Assembly (NCBI GenBank): GCA_031266385.1
Contig: JAISBC010000040.1
Location: 1-12,768 of the forward strand
Source of the DNA: Holosporales bacterium
GTDB taxonomy: Bacteria > Pseudomonadota > Alphaproteobacteria > RUG11792
DNA: 12,768 bases
Direction: 5' to 3'
The notes under the pieces are model-generated. The model did no database searches and was not told the DNA's origin. It was given only the letters and a program-made list of their open reading frames with translations. Position 1 is the stretch's first letter. Each line of letters starts with the position of its first letter. A program made the position numbers and the translations under genes. Shown piece by piece: positions 6,733 to 12,734 of the stretch.

Positions 6733-7388
6733 TTTTCTTCGCGGGGCGAATTGTGTGGAAATAATGGTTCGGGCTCAAGCATCTGTAAATTGCCACTTAG
6801 AGTTTCGCTTGTAGGATTTGGGTTGGAGGATTGGATGGGGTGGTATGGTTTTTCCCCAATGAAGAGGAAAGGTCGTGTTGGGGACCGTTGGTGTATCTGT
6901 GGTAGGGGGAACTCTTCTGGGCTGAGGGGAGTTGCTGGAGCTGCTGATGGTGGTGGGGGAATTGGAGCCGTGGGAGCTTGTTGGCGGTTTAACTTGTTCC
7001 ATCGTTGTTGGCATGCAGGGGGGTTGCGTCTATTGAGTGCTAGAGAGATTTGGGTCCATTTGGCTCCAAATTGCGCGTGTAATCTGTTAATGGTGGCATC
7101 TTCCTCGGTTGTCCATCCGTACTTTATGTCCTCACTGTTTTCAGGATCCTTAATGATCCTCCATCTTTCTTTGCATTGCCTCGGGTTGCGATTTGGCATT
7201 TGGGTTGCTATCATCGCCCAGTCACTGTTGCCGTGCGCGGATACCAGAGCTTTGAGTGTGCTATCTTCTTCGCGGGTAAAGAGTGATCTTGGTGGGATTT
7301 GATGCCCTCTGTTTGCAGCTGCCTCCGCTTCTAATTGCAATAAGATGCCCAGTCCTATTGCTATCCAGTGTCTACTTTTTAACTTCAT
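6723..7388 (-). CDS. Secreted Myb/SANT-repeat protein 3
   Basis: The 221-residue product carries a signal peptide at about 1-24 (LEAEAAA) and two complete Myb repeats. Repeat 1 covers about 36-80 with F37, W57, W76 and NPRQCKERW. Repeat 2 covers about 91-133 with all three canonical tryptophans W92, W111, W130 and the motif ACQQRWNKL. A long proline-rich tail follows from about 138, including PIPPPPS, and the end is only mildly acidic (EPEPLFPHN...REEKPF). The gene has no TCGA tetramer, in contrast to about thirty in uvrB. The start ATG at 7388 is preceded by AGGAAG. The last codons and stop (CCTTTTTGATCAAAT) are shared with the degraded copy at 8419. The role is inferred as for the paralogs: an exported DNA-binding protein. 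Confidence 0.9.
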   Translation of the reverse strand: MKLKSRHWIAIGLGILLQLEAEAAANRGHQIPPRSLFTREEDSTLKALVSAHGNSDWAMIATQMPNRNPRQCKERWRIIKDPENSEDIKYGWTTEEDATINRLHAQFGAKWTQISLALNRRNPPACQQRWNKLNRQQAPTAPIPPPPSAAPATPLSPEEFPLPQIHQRSPTRPFLFIGEKPYHPIQSSNPNPTSETLSGNLQMLEPEPLFPHNSPREEKPF

Positions 7389-7428
7389 CTCTTAATGCTT
7401 CCTATTGACTTCTCATCTAGAAGATCTG

Positions 7429-7477
7429 ATTATATCTGCTAATAGACCTTGTATTCAAGGAAATATTATATCCCTTG
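7429..7477 (-). promoter_or_regulatory. Promoter and dyad of secreted Myb gene 3
   Basis: On the minus strand, TTGAAT (7458-7453), an 18-bp spacer and a consensus TATAAT (7434-7429) lie 41 nt before the ATG. The inverted repeat CAAGG...CCTTG (7456-7477), with an A+T-only interior, sits at the -35 as in the paralogous promoters. Its core GGAAAT...ATCCC resembles the copies at 6646-6663 and 8342-8359. Confidence 0.65.
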
Positions 7478-7539
7478 TGCCTGAATTTTGATTATGATTA
7501 TTCATCGCCTTGAGTTTGATTAAAGGGACAATGATACTG

Positions 7540-8274
7540 TCATAGAAATTGATATGGATCTTCGTCAGTAAAATTTGGATCTTCTTGGTCTATCTCATCG
7601 AAATTTCCTTTCGCGCTTTGAATAGCTACTGGAATTTGGGTACTTGGAGGAGGAACAATGCCCTGTGCGGGTAGGACGGGCTCCAAGGGTTTTTTTGGTC
7701 TCTTTTTTTTGTACATTTGTGCTATTCGAAGAGCTTCATTATTTTTCCTGTCGGGATTCCTCTTAACGATTCCCAGGGCAATTTGTCTGATGCTGATTCC
7801 TGCTCTAACTGCTTCTATGATTGCCTCCTCCTCCTCAGGCTGAAGGTTGATAGGGTCGTGATTTGCTTTCGGGGAAGTGCCCCAGAAGTATTTGAGTTGT
7901 GAAGCATTGCGCCATGGAAATAGCCTTGCTATAAATTCCCATTGATGGCCATGTTTTTCTACTGAGCTCTCTAGTAGGGAAATTTCTGGTGGGGTCAAGG
8001 GCAATGGTAGTATTTCTGTGGCTGTTGGTGACAAAAATTGTACCCACCGATCTCTGCATTGTCTTCCCGTTCGTCCTGGTACGCCTGCGGCTATTAGCTT
8101 CCAGTTTATTTTGTCTGGGTGCAATTGGACTAAAGATCTGAGTAGGTTATCCTCTTCTGGAGTAAATCTATGGTTGGATTTCCTCCTCGGGATCTCTGCT
8201 CCTGTCGCTGCGGAGAAACTACCTAAAACTACCAAACATATTACTATCAATTTGGGATATGTTAAGACATTCAT
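7540..8274 (-). CDS. Secreted Myb/SANT-repeat protein 4 (possibly three repeats)
   Basis: At 244 residues this is the largest paralog. The signal peptide is 1-26 (SAATGA|EIPRR). Repeat 1 (about 36-83) is canonical, with F37, W58, W77 and RTGRQCRDRW. Repeat 2 (about 90-132) keeps W112 and W131 but has a changed recognition helix (NASQLKYFW). A third, degenerate unit (about 143-189) starts with QPEEEEAI, keeps the helical pattern and lacks tryptophans. KKKRPKK (189-195) is a classical monopartite nuclear-localisation-type sequence. A proline-rich linker and a strongly acidic tail (DEIDQEDPNFTDEDPYQFL) follow. The reading is a secreted protein built like a eukaryotic transcription activator; nuclear targeting is inference. 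The start at 8274 has AAGAAG upstream. Its 3' part at 7594-7683 is about 94% identical to the remnant at 8449-8535. Confidence 0.9.
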   Translation of the reverse strand: MNVLTYPKLIVICLVVLGSFSAATGAEIPRRKSNHRFTPEEDNLLRSLVQLHPDKINWKLIAAGVPGRTGRQCRDRWVQFLSPTATEILPLPLTPPEISLLESSVEKHGHQWEFIARLFPWRNASQLKYFWGTSPKANHDPINLQPEEEEAIIEAVRAGISIRQIALGIVKRNPDRKNNEALRIAQMYKKKRPKKPLEPVLPAQGIVPPPSTQIPVAIQSAKGNFDEIDQEDPNFTDEDPYQFL

Positions 8275-8312
8275 GTTAGGTCTTCTTTGAATTAATTGTC
8301 CAATAGCATCGA

Positions 8313-8359
8313 ATAATATATTCTAATGGAACCTTTGGTCAAGGGAATTTTGCTTCCCT
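8313..8359 (-). promoter_or_regulatory. Promoter and dyad of secreted Myb gene 4
   Basis: On the minus strand, TTGACC (8342-8337), an 18-bp spacer and TATTAT (8318-8313) lie 39 nt before the ATG. The inverted repeat AGGGAA-ttttgc-TTCCCT (8342-8359) abuts the -35. Compared with the gene 2 promoter, the arms differ by matched changes on both sides (AGGAAAT/ATTTCCT), so the symmetry itself is conserved. Confidence 0.7.
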
Positions 8360-8428
8360 GAGTACCACTGGTGGCTGATGACTATTCATCAGCTAACAGT
8401 GCATCTATTCCTATTTGATCAAAAAGGT
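8333..8428 (-). repeat. Intergenic repeat block, copy B
   Basis: This is the partner of the block at 6637-6732, ungapped over 96 bp and about two thirds identical. It joins the stop codon of the degraded fifth paralog to the promoter dyad of Myb gene 4. It also contains a perfect hairpin absent from copy A, GCTGATGA-ctat-TCATCAGC (8374-8393), and CCAC-TG-GTGG next to it. Confidence 0.75.
8374..8393. repeat. Perfect 8-bp hairpin between remnant and Myb gene 4
   Basis: GCTGATGA and TCATCAGC enclose a 4-nt loop. It lies downstream of the remnant's stop codon and upstream of the promoter dyad, so it may end or protect transcripts coming from the pilin-like gene. No T-run follows on either strand. 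Confidence 0.5.
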
Positions 8429-8577
8429 GTTTCTGCTTCGGAGGCTAGCTCATCGAAATTTCCTTGCGCGCTTTGAATAGCTATCGGAATTTGGGCACTT
8501 GGAGGAGGAACACTGCCCTGTGCGGGTACGGGCTCATTGTGGTGTTGTTCTCTGTCTTTGAACCGGGCCTTGAGATC
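8419..8577 (-). pseudogene. 3' remnant of a fifth secreted Myb gene
   Basis: On the minus strand an open frame of 52 codons runs from just after the pilin-like gene's TGA (8580-8578) to a TGA at 8421-8419. It reads EPVPAQGSVPPPS and then IAIQSAQGNFDE, matching the tail of Myb protein 4, and it ends ETPF like the KPF end of Myb protein 3. DNA at 8449-8535 is about 94% identical to 7594-7683 (five mismatches and one 3-nt gap). There is no start codon, signal peptide or Myb repeat, so the gene has lost its 5' part. The remnant is a mosaic of two paralogs. It lies in the same frame as the upstream pilin-like gene, so readthrough of one stop would append it to that protein. Confidence 0.85.
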
Positions 8578-9159
8578 TCAAAAATTAGCTCCAGGCAGAC
8601 CAACTTGAGGTTGGATTCTCCGGAATGTTCTATTTCCCGCGTAATTCGCAATAAAATTCTTTTCGCTATACCAAATGACCGTTTCATCGTTCCCATTACT
8701 GTCCTGAGATTTGATGATAATCGCCACCTTGTCGTCCGCGGAATCTGCAGCAAATTCAGCAATTCCGAGGTTTTTCTGCTGAGTGGAAGAGGTCTGTTTA
8801 CAGAAAAATGGATTCATCCTGTATAGCAACCATCGGCCGTTCCCATCCTTCGCAAATCGCTCCATGAGCCCGAGGGTCTTAAATGGAACTAGCCCGAAAG
8901 AATTTTGCATGGAGCTATTTTGTATTCCGAGAGCACGATCAGAAGTCGACGGAAACGGGATGACTCCCTCCTTCGAAATACAATACGACCCTATCGATTT
9001 TAGGATAATTTCAATGTTGGACATCGTTTTATGCGCCGCATGAATCTTTTTTGTCGCACTGAATTGCGCAATAAAAATGCTGGAAATAATTCCGACGATG
9101 AATAACGATATCGAGACTTCAAGTAATGAAAATCCCGGCAAAAAAACTTTCCTTTTCAT
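8578..9159 (-). CDS. Type IV pilin-like / pseudopilin protein
   Basis: The 193-residue protein starts MKRKVFLPG followed by FSLLEVSISLFIVG. This is a type III signal: a short basic leader, the prepilin-peptidase site G|F, and Glu at mature position 5, then a hydrophobic helix. The rest is a mixed alpha/beta domain with two cysteines (about 54 and 119) and no closer family that I recognise. It resembles the pseudopilins of type II secretion or competence systems. No other pilus or secretion gene is in the window, so it may work with machinery encoded elsewhere. It has no Shine-Dalgarno, and the transcript would begin very near the ATG if the weak TTCAAT-N18-TCTAAT pair upstream is used. Its stop codon is the exact left edge of the Myb remnant, suggesting a recombination junction there. 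Confidence 0.8.
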   Translation of the reverse strand: MKRKVFLPGFSLLEVSISLFIVGIISSIFIAQFSATKKIHAAHKTMSNIEIILKSIGSYCISKEGVIPFPSTSDRALGIQNSSMQNSFGLVPFKTLGLMERFAKDGNGRWLLYRMNPFFCKQTSSTQQKNLGIAEFAADSADDKVAIIIKSQDSNGNDETVIWYSEKNFIANYAGNRTFRRIQPQVGLPGANF

Positions 9160-9194
9160 GAGGATTGAATTAGAATCCGCCCGCGTTGCCTCAT
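9158..9194. promoter_or_regulatory. Nested dyads between divergent pilin-like gene and kdsB
   Basis: ATGAGG (9158-9163) pairs with CCTCAT (9189-9194). Inside, GGATT (9162-9166) pairs with AATCC (9174-9178). The outer arm overlaps the start codon of the pilin-like gene. In a 54-bp divergent spacer this could be an operator for both genes or a 5' hairpin; the two pairings overlap, so they cannot form at once. Confidence 0.3.
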
Positions 9195-9213
9195 TGAATT
9201 TTCACATAAAATC

Positions 9214-9954
9214 ATGAATGATTCAGTTGTTATTTTAATTCCAGCTAGGCTGAATTCTACTAGATTTCCACAAAAAATTTTAACACCAATCGGTGGGAAA
9301 CCACTGATTCTCCACGTTCTTCACAGGGCACAGAGCCTGAATTTTTGTGAATGTTATGTGGCCTGTTGCTGTGAATCAGTAAAAAAAATCATCGAAGATG
9401 GGGGAGGGAAGGCAATTCTAACTGATCCAGATCTGCCGTCTGGAACCGATAGAATCTGCGCTGCCATGGCGGAATTGCCAATCGAATCAGAATTTATAAT
9501 CAATCTTCAGGGAGATACTCCTGTCTTTAGTAGATCGATAATTCCAGCCATTTTCGAGGTCCTTAAGAATGACGCTTCGATTGATATAACTACTCCGGTC
9601 ACTGTATGTGATAATACCAGAGAAAACGCCGAAAATCCTAACATAGTCAAGGTTGTTTTTAATGGGATGGAGGAAGGCAACCCTGGAAAGGCCATATATT
9701 TTTCTCGTAATGCTATTCCGTATGGAGCAGGATCACTTTATTCTCACATCGGAATGTATGCCTATCGTCGCAGAGCGTTAGAAAAATTTGTATCAATGAA
9801 GCCATCTTATCTGGAGATGACCGAGCGCCTCGAACAGTTAAGGGCGGTTCAAAACGGAATGAATATATGGGCCGTTCCGGTTGAAGGAATAGCCATCGCC
9901 GTCGACATTATTAATGACCTAAAGGCCGTCGAGCGTTATAATCATATCGCTTGA
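9214..9954 (+). CDS. kdsB: 3-deoxy-manno-octulosonate cytidylyltransferase (CMP-Kdo synthetase)
   Basis: KdsB activates Kdo with CTP to CMP-Kdo for the LPS inner core, in the cytoplasm. The 246 residues match the usual length (about 248). Visible motifs are the nucleotide-binding loop PARLNSTRFPQKIL (10-23), LPSGTDR (74-80), LQGD (98-101) with metal-binding D101, YFSRNAIPYG, and the region HIGMYAYRRRALEKF followed by MTERLEQLRAVQNG. D231 sits in a VDIINDL segment where homologs have VDTPEDL. One oddity: the usual QGDEP reads QGDTP, losing the Glu after the aspartate. The ATG at 9214 lacks a Shine-Dalgarno but gives the expected N-terminus. mltG follows after 28 nt on the same strand, so both are probably cotranscribed. 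Its presence implies a Gram-negative envelope with Kdo-containing lipid A. Confidence 0.95.
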   Translation: MNDSVVILIPARLNSTRFPQKILTPIGGKPLILHVLHRAQSLNFCECYVACCCESVKKIIEDGGGKAILTDPDLPSGTDRICAAMAELPIESEFIINLQGDTPVFSRSIIPAIFEVLKNDASIDITTPVTVCDNTRENAENPNIVKVVFNGMEEGNPGKAIYFSRNAIPYGAGSLYSHIGMYAYRRRALEKFVSMKPSYLEMTERLEQLRAVQNGMNIWAVPVEGIAIAVDIINDLKAVERYNHIA

Positions 9955-9982
9955 TCTAATCTTATTTTCTTCAATTCTATTG

Positions 9983-10912
9983 ATGTTTAAACTACTTGTC
10001 GTCTGCTCGTTTTGTATCGGGATAATTTATCTTACGCTATTCGAATCGAGTAAAATGAATGATCATTCGTTCTTTTTTGTGAAGGGCGATAATATCTATG
10101 AATCCATAAAAAAGGACGGATCATTCGATAACGCGACACTCTTCTTTATCATCGAAAAAGTCGCGGCCTTGAAGAAACAACTCCAGACCGGTGAATATAT
10201 AATTCACCATAACGAATCGGCTTTATCGGCATTCTGCAAAATTGCCAATGGCGATATTATCACGAGAAAACTGACGATTCCGGAAGGACTGACGACGCAG
10301 ATGATCGTAGAAATCCTGAATAACAACGAATTTCTAACAGGAGAAATTAAGGAATTTCCAGAAGAGGCATCAATTATGCCCGACACATATTTCTATAAAT
10401 TCCGTGATACCAGGCAATCCATGATCGATAAAATGGCGAATCAAATGCAAAACATACTCCTGAAGATGCAATCCAAAAATGACACGGGAATAAACATGAA
10501 AGATATCCTAGTCCTGGCATCAATCATCGAGAAAGAAACCGGGTTGGATGAGGAGCGACATACCGTATCGTCTGTATATCATAATAGGCTCAAGAAAAAA
10601 ATGCGTCTTCAAAGCTGCCCAACTGTTATTTATGCACTATCGAACGGTTATGGGAAAATAAATAGACCCCTGACGAAAAAGGATCTCTTTTTCGAATCCC
10701 CATTCAACACGTATCGAGTGAGTGGAATGCCGCCGACTCCAATCTGTTGCCCAGGAAAGAAATCTATAGAAGCCGCGTTAAATCCAGCACAAACAAAATT
10801 CCTGTATTTCGTCCTATCCGAAGATGGAGTACATCATAATTTTTCGGAAAATTTCGACGGACAAATTAGAAATAAGAATCAAAGGCAAAAAGCTATGCGA
10901 TCGAAGAAATAG
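9983..10912 (+). CDS. mltG: Endolytic murein transglycosylase MltG (YceG family)
   Basis: MltG cuts nascent peptidoglycan strands at the inner membrane and is thought to set glycan-chain length. The 309-residue product has one N-terminal membrane segment (about 2-20), a LysM-like middle region (FFVKGDNIYESI...LTIPEGLTTQMIVEIL) and the YceG catalytic domain. Key sites are ASIIEKETG, with the predicted catalytic Glu at 183, then YHNRLKKKMRLQSCPTVIYAL, YRVSGMPPTPI and the terminal FVLSEDGVHHNF. A TTG precedes the ATG by one codon; I start at the ATG, 9983. There is no Shine-Dalgarno. It follows kdsB closely and its stop lies 5 bp from the stop of the convergent SulP gene. The ortholog in E. coli is about 340 residues, so this one is slightly short at the N-terminus. 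Confidence 0.95.
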   Translation: MFKLLVVCSFCIGIIYLTLFESSKMNDHSFFFVKGDNIYESIKKDGSFDNATLFFIIEKVAALKKQLQTGEYIIHHNESALSAFCKIANGDIITRKLTIPEGLTTQMIVEILNNNEFLTGEIKEFPEEASIMPDTYFYKFRDTRQSMIDKMANQMQNILLKMQSKNDTGINMKDILVLASIIEKETGLDEERHTVSSVYHNRLKKKMRLQSCPTVIYALSNGYGKINRPLTKKDLFFESPFNTYRVSGMPPTPICCPGKKSIEAALNPAQTKFLYFVLSEDGVHHNFSENFDGQIRNKNQRQKAMRSKK

Positions 10913-10917
10913 AGAAT

Positions 10918-12690
10918 TTACGCAGAACCTTTCAATCGATATATGGTTTTTCTGATTGCTTCTGAGAAATCTGGGACGACATATCCGAAGGCATTCCCAG
11001 CATTATCCTTCTCCGCCTTCTGCTGTATGACATTCAGCAACATTCCATTCGTTCCGGTCACCATAACGATCCCTCCCCTGTGTGAGGCCCTGCTAACAAT
11101 CTGCCTAAGGGATACGAACGCCTCATGGTCCATGAATGGTACATTCTGAAAATATATGATCAATACGCTTGGATATGAACCACGAGCAGTAAGGGCACCT
11201 TCTATTACTTTCGCGATATTTAAGGATAGTATATTAAATACCTGAATTACTTCTATTTTCTTGAGGACATCCGCTGGAATCTGCTGACTCGTCGAGAATC
11301 CATTTTTATTTGACATAAATTCTATCGGGCCAGCATCGTGTTTCTTCGTCGTGTGAACCGTCGCGTCCTTAATTCTAACCATGCGTTTTGCGAAGAACAT
11401 ATTAGAGGCCGTAAATCCAACGATGATCGCAGGAATTGGGCCAAAATATACCGCGACGATGAATGTTATAAAAAATATATAGCAATCATTTGTTCTATAA
11501 TCAAAATATTGCGCAAAATTCCTACTGAATATCTCGGTAAATGCATATATCAATAAAATTCCGGAAATACATTGTAATGGAATATATTTCAGAAGTTCAT
11601 GGTTAAATAACACGAATAGATACGACAGGGCCGCAAGAATTAGCAATGAAACGATGGTTTTCGTCTTCAGAGAAATATGTTTCAGAGAAAGGTTAATATC
11701 GGGAGAAACAAATAGCCCACCGCATGCAACGGATGCGAAATTTGAAATCCCAGAAGATATGAGCTCCATGTTGCTTTGTACCCTCTTGTCGCCAGTAATG
11801 CTCCTCGAGATATTTGTGCAAAAACAAGCCTCAGACCCAATGATTATTGCGATTATAAATGCGTAATTTAAAGTAGCCGAGAGGATAGTATTCGATGGCA
11901 AATTATGAGAAATCGTAAAAATATTATCGATCGTTGGCCCATTTAAAAACTCTCTCCCAATCGTTTTGATCTCAAACGAATATGGGATATAACCAAGTCC
12001 AGAGGCATATACAACAAGACAACCCAAAATGATATATATCAGGTACGGAGTAAAACCTCGCATAAACATCCTGAGGATAATTAGTGGCAGCAAAAATGCC
12101 ACGCAGTAAATCATATCGTCGGCTTTGACGTTTTTCAAATTATCCCGCAGGAGATTGAAATTCTCTAAGATTCCCTGTGTTGACTGTATAGAATCAATCC
12201 CTAAAATGTATTGTAGTTGATTAAAAATAATCGCGATAAGAACATAGCAAGAAGTGGCAGCAAGAAATGCATATGATATATGTTTCATGATGCTACTCAT
12301 CCTCGAGATTCCAAATAGAATCAATATCGCCGAAACGAATAGGGCAGTAAATAGGAGCCCCTTATACTGATATTTCGCCAGTATCTCGAAGGTAATCACA
12401 CACAGAGGCAAGGAAACGCAGGCTATTTGATACTTAGATCCGCCAAAGACGGCAGAAACGGCCGCCGCCACGGCACATGAAATTATGCCCTGAATCGGGG
12501 ATTCACCACAAAAAAATGCTAGAGAAAAGGCGATTGGAAATAACAGTAAGAAAATCTTAAACCCTGCGAGGATATCGTTCAGGAAAAAACCGAAGGAATA
12601 TCGATCGGTATATAAATTCAATAAAGATGGGCATAATCCGACTCTTCTTATAACGCTAAGTTGATTCGAAAATCTCCGACCTATTTTCAC
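10918..12690 (-). CDS. SulP-family anion transporter with C-terminal STAS domain
   Basis: The 590-residue inner-membrane protein has the SulP/SLC26 layout. A short cytoplasmic N-terminus reaches YSFGFFLNDILAGFK, where the family core begins. About a dozen hydrophobic segments follow up to roughly residue 430. The typical end of the membrane part is present, FRTNDCYIFFITFIVAVYFG with a following GFTASNMFFAKR. A STAS domain covers about the last 125 residues (core VLIIYFQNVPFMDHEAFVSL). SulP proteins carry sulfate, bicarbonate or dicarboxylates; the substrate cannot be assigned here. The start is a GTG at 12690 with no Shine-Dalgarno of its own. It overlaps the stop of a five-codon upstream ORF that does have one, so translation may be coupled. 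It is convergent with mltG. Confidence 0.92.
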   Translation of the reverse strand: MKIGRRFSNQLSVIRRVGLCPSLLNLYTDRYSFGFFLNDILAGFKIFLLLFPIAFSLAFFCGESPIQGIISCAVAAAVSAVFGGSKYQIACVSLPLCVITFEILAKYQYKGLLFTALFVSAILILFGISRMSSIMKHISYAFLAATSCYVLIAIIFNQLQYILGIDSIQSTQGILENFNLLRDNLKNVKADDMIYCVAFLLPLIILRMFMRGFTPYLIYIILGCLVVYASGLGYIPYSFEIKTIGREFLNGPTIDNIFTISHNLPSNTILSATLNYAFIIAIIIGSEACFCTNISRSITGDKRVQSNMELISSGISNFASVACGGLFVSPDINLSLKHISLKTKTIVSLLILAALSYLFVLFNHELLKYIPLQCISGILLIYAFTEIFSRNFAQYFDYRTNDCYIFFITFIVAVYFGPIPAIIVGFTASNMFFAKRMVRIKDATVHTTKKHDAGPIEFMSNKNGFSTSQQIPADVLKKIEVIQVFNILSLNIAKVIEGALTARGSYPSVLIIYFQNVPFMDHEAFVSLRQIVSRASHRGGIVMVTGTNGMLLNVIQQKAEKDNAGNAFGYVVPDFSEAIRKTIYRLKGSA

Positions 12691-12704
12691 GTAAGGAAGT
12701 CCAT
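12687..12704 (-). promoter_or_regulatory. Five-codon upstream ORF coupled to the SulP start
   Basis: On the minus strand, GAGGAGGGGATAGT precedes an ATG at 12704 that opens MDFLT and stops with TGA at 12689-12687. That TGA overlaps the transporter's GTG start in the tetramer GTGA. The strong Shine-Dalgarno belongs to the mini-ORF at good spacing (about 5 nt), while the GTG has none. Terminating ribosomes could restart on the GTG. Confidence 0.5.
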
Positions 12705-12734
12705 ACTATCCCCTCCTCGGGATTCTACAATCAA

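Noticed and set aside
6682..7302. Plus-strand 206-codon open frame
   Set aside because: It is the antisense of Myb gene 3; the minus-strand product has a signal peptide and two Myb repeats, so this frame is a shadow.
5271..8274. Eukaryotic contamination as the source of the Myb genes
   Set aside because: The genes are intronless, have bacterial Shine-Dalgarno sequences and promoters and Sec-type leaders, and are continuous with uvrB and kdsB in one window.
8464..8826. Plus-strand 120-codon open frame
   Set aside because: It is antisense to the Myb remnant and the pilin-like gene, both of which are supported by homology or motif.
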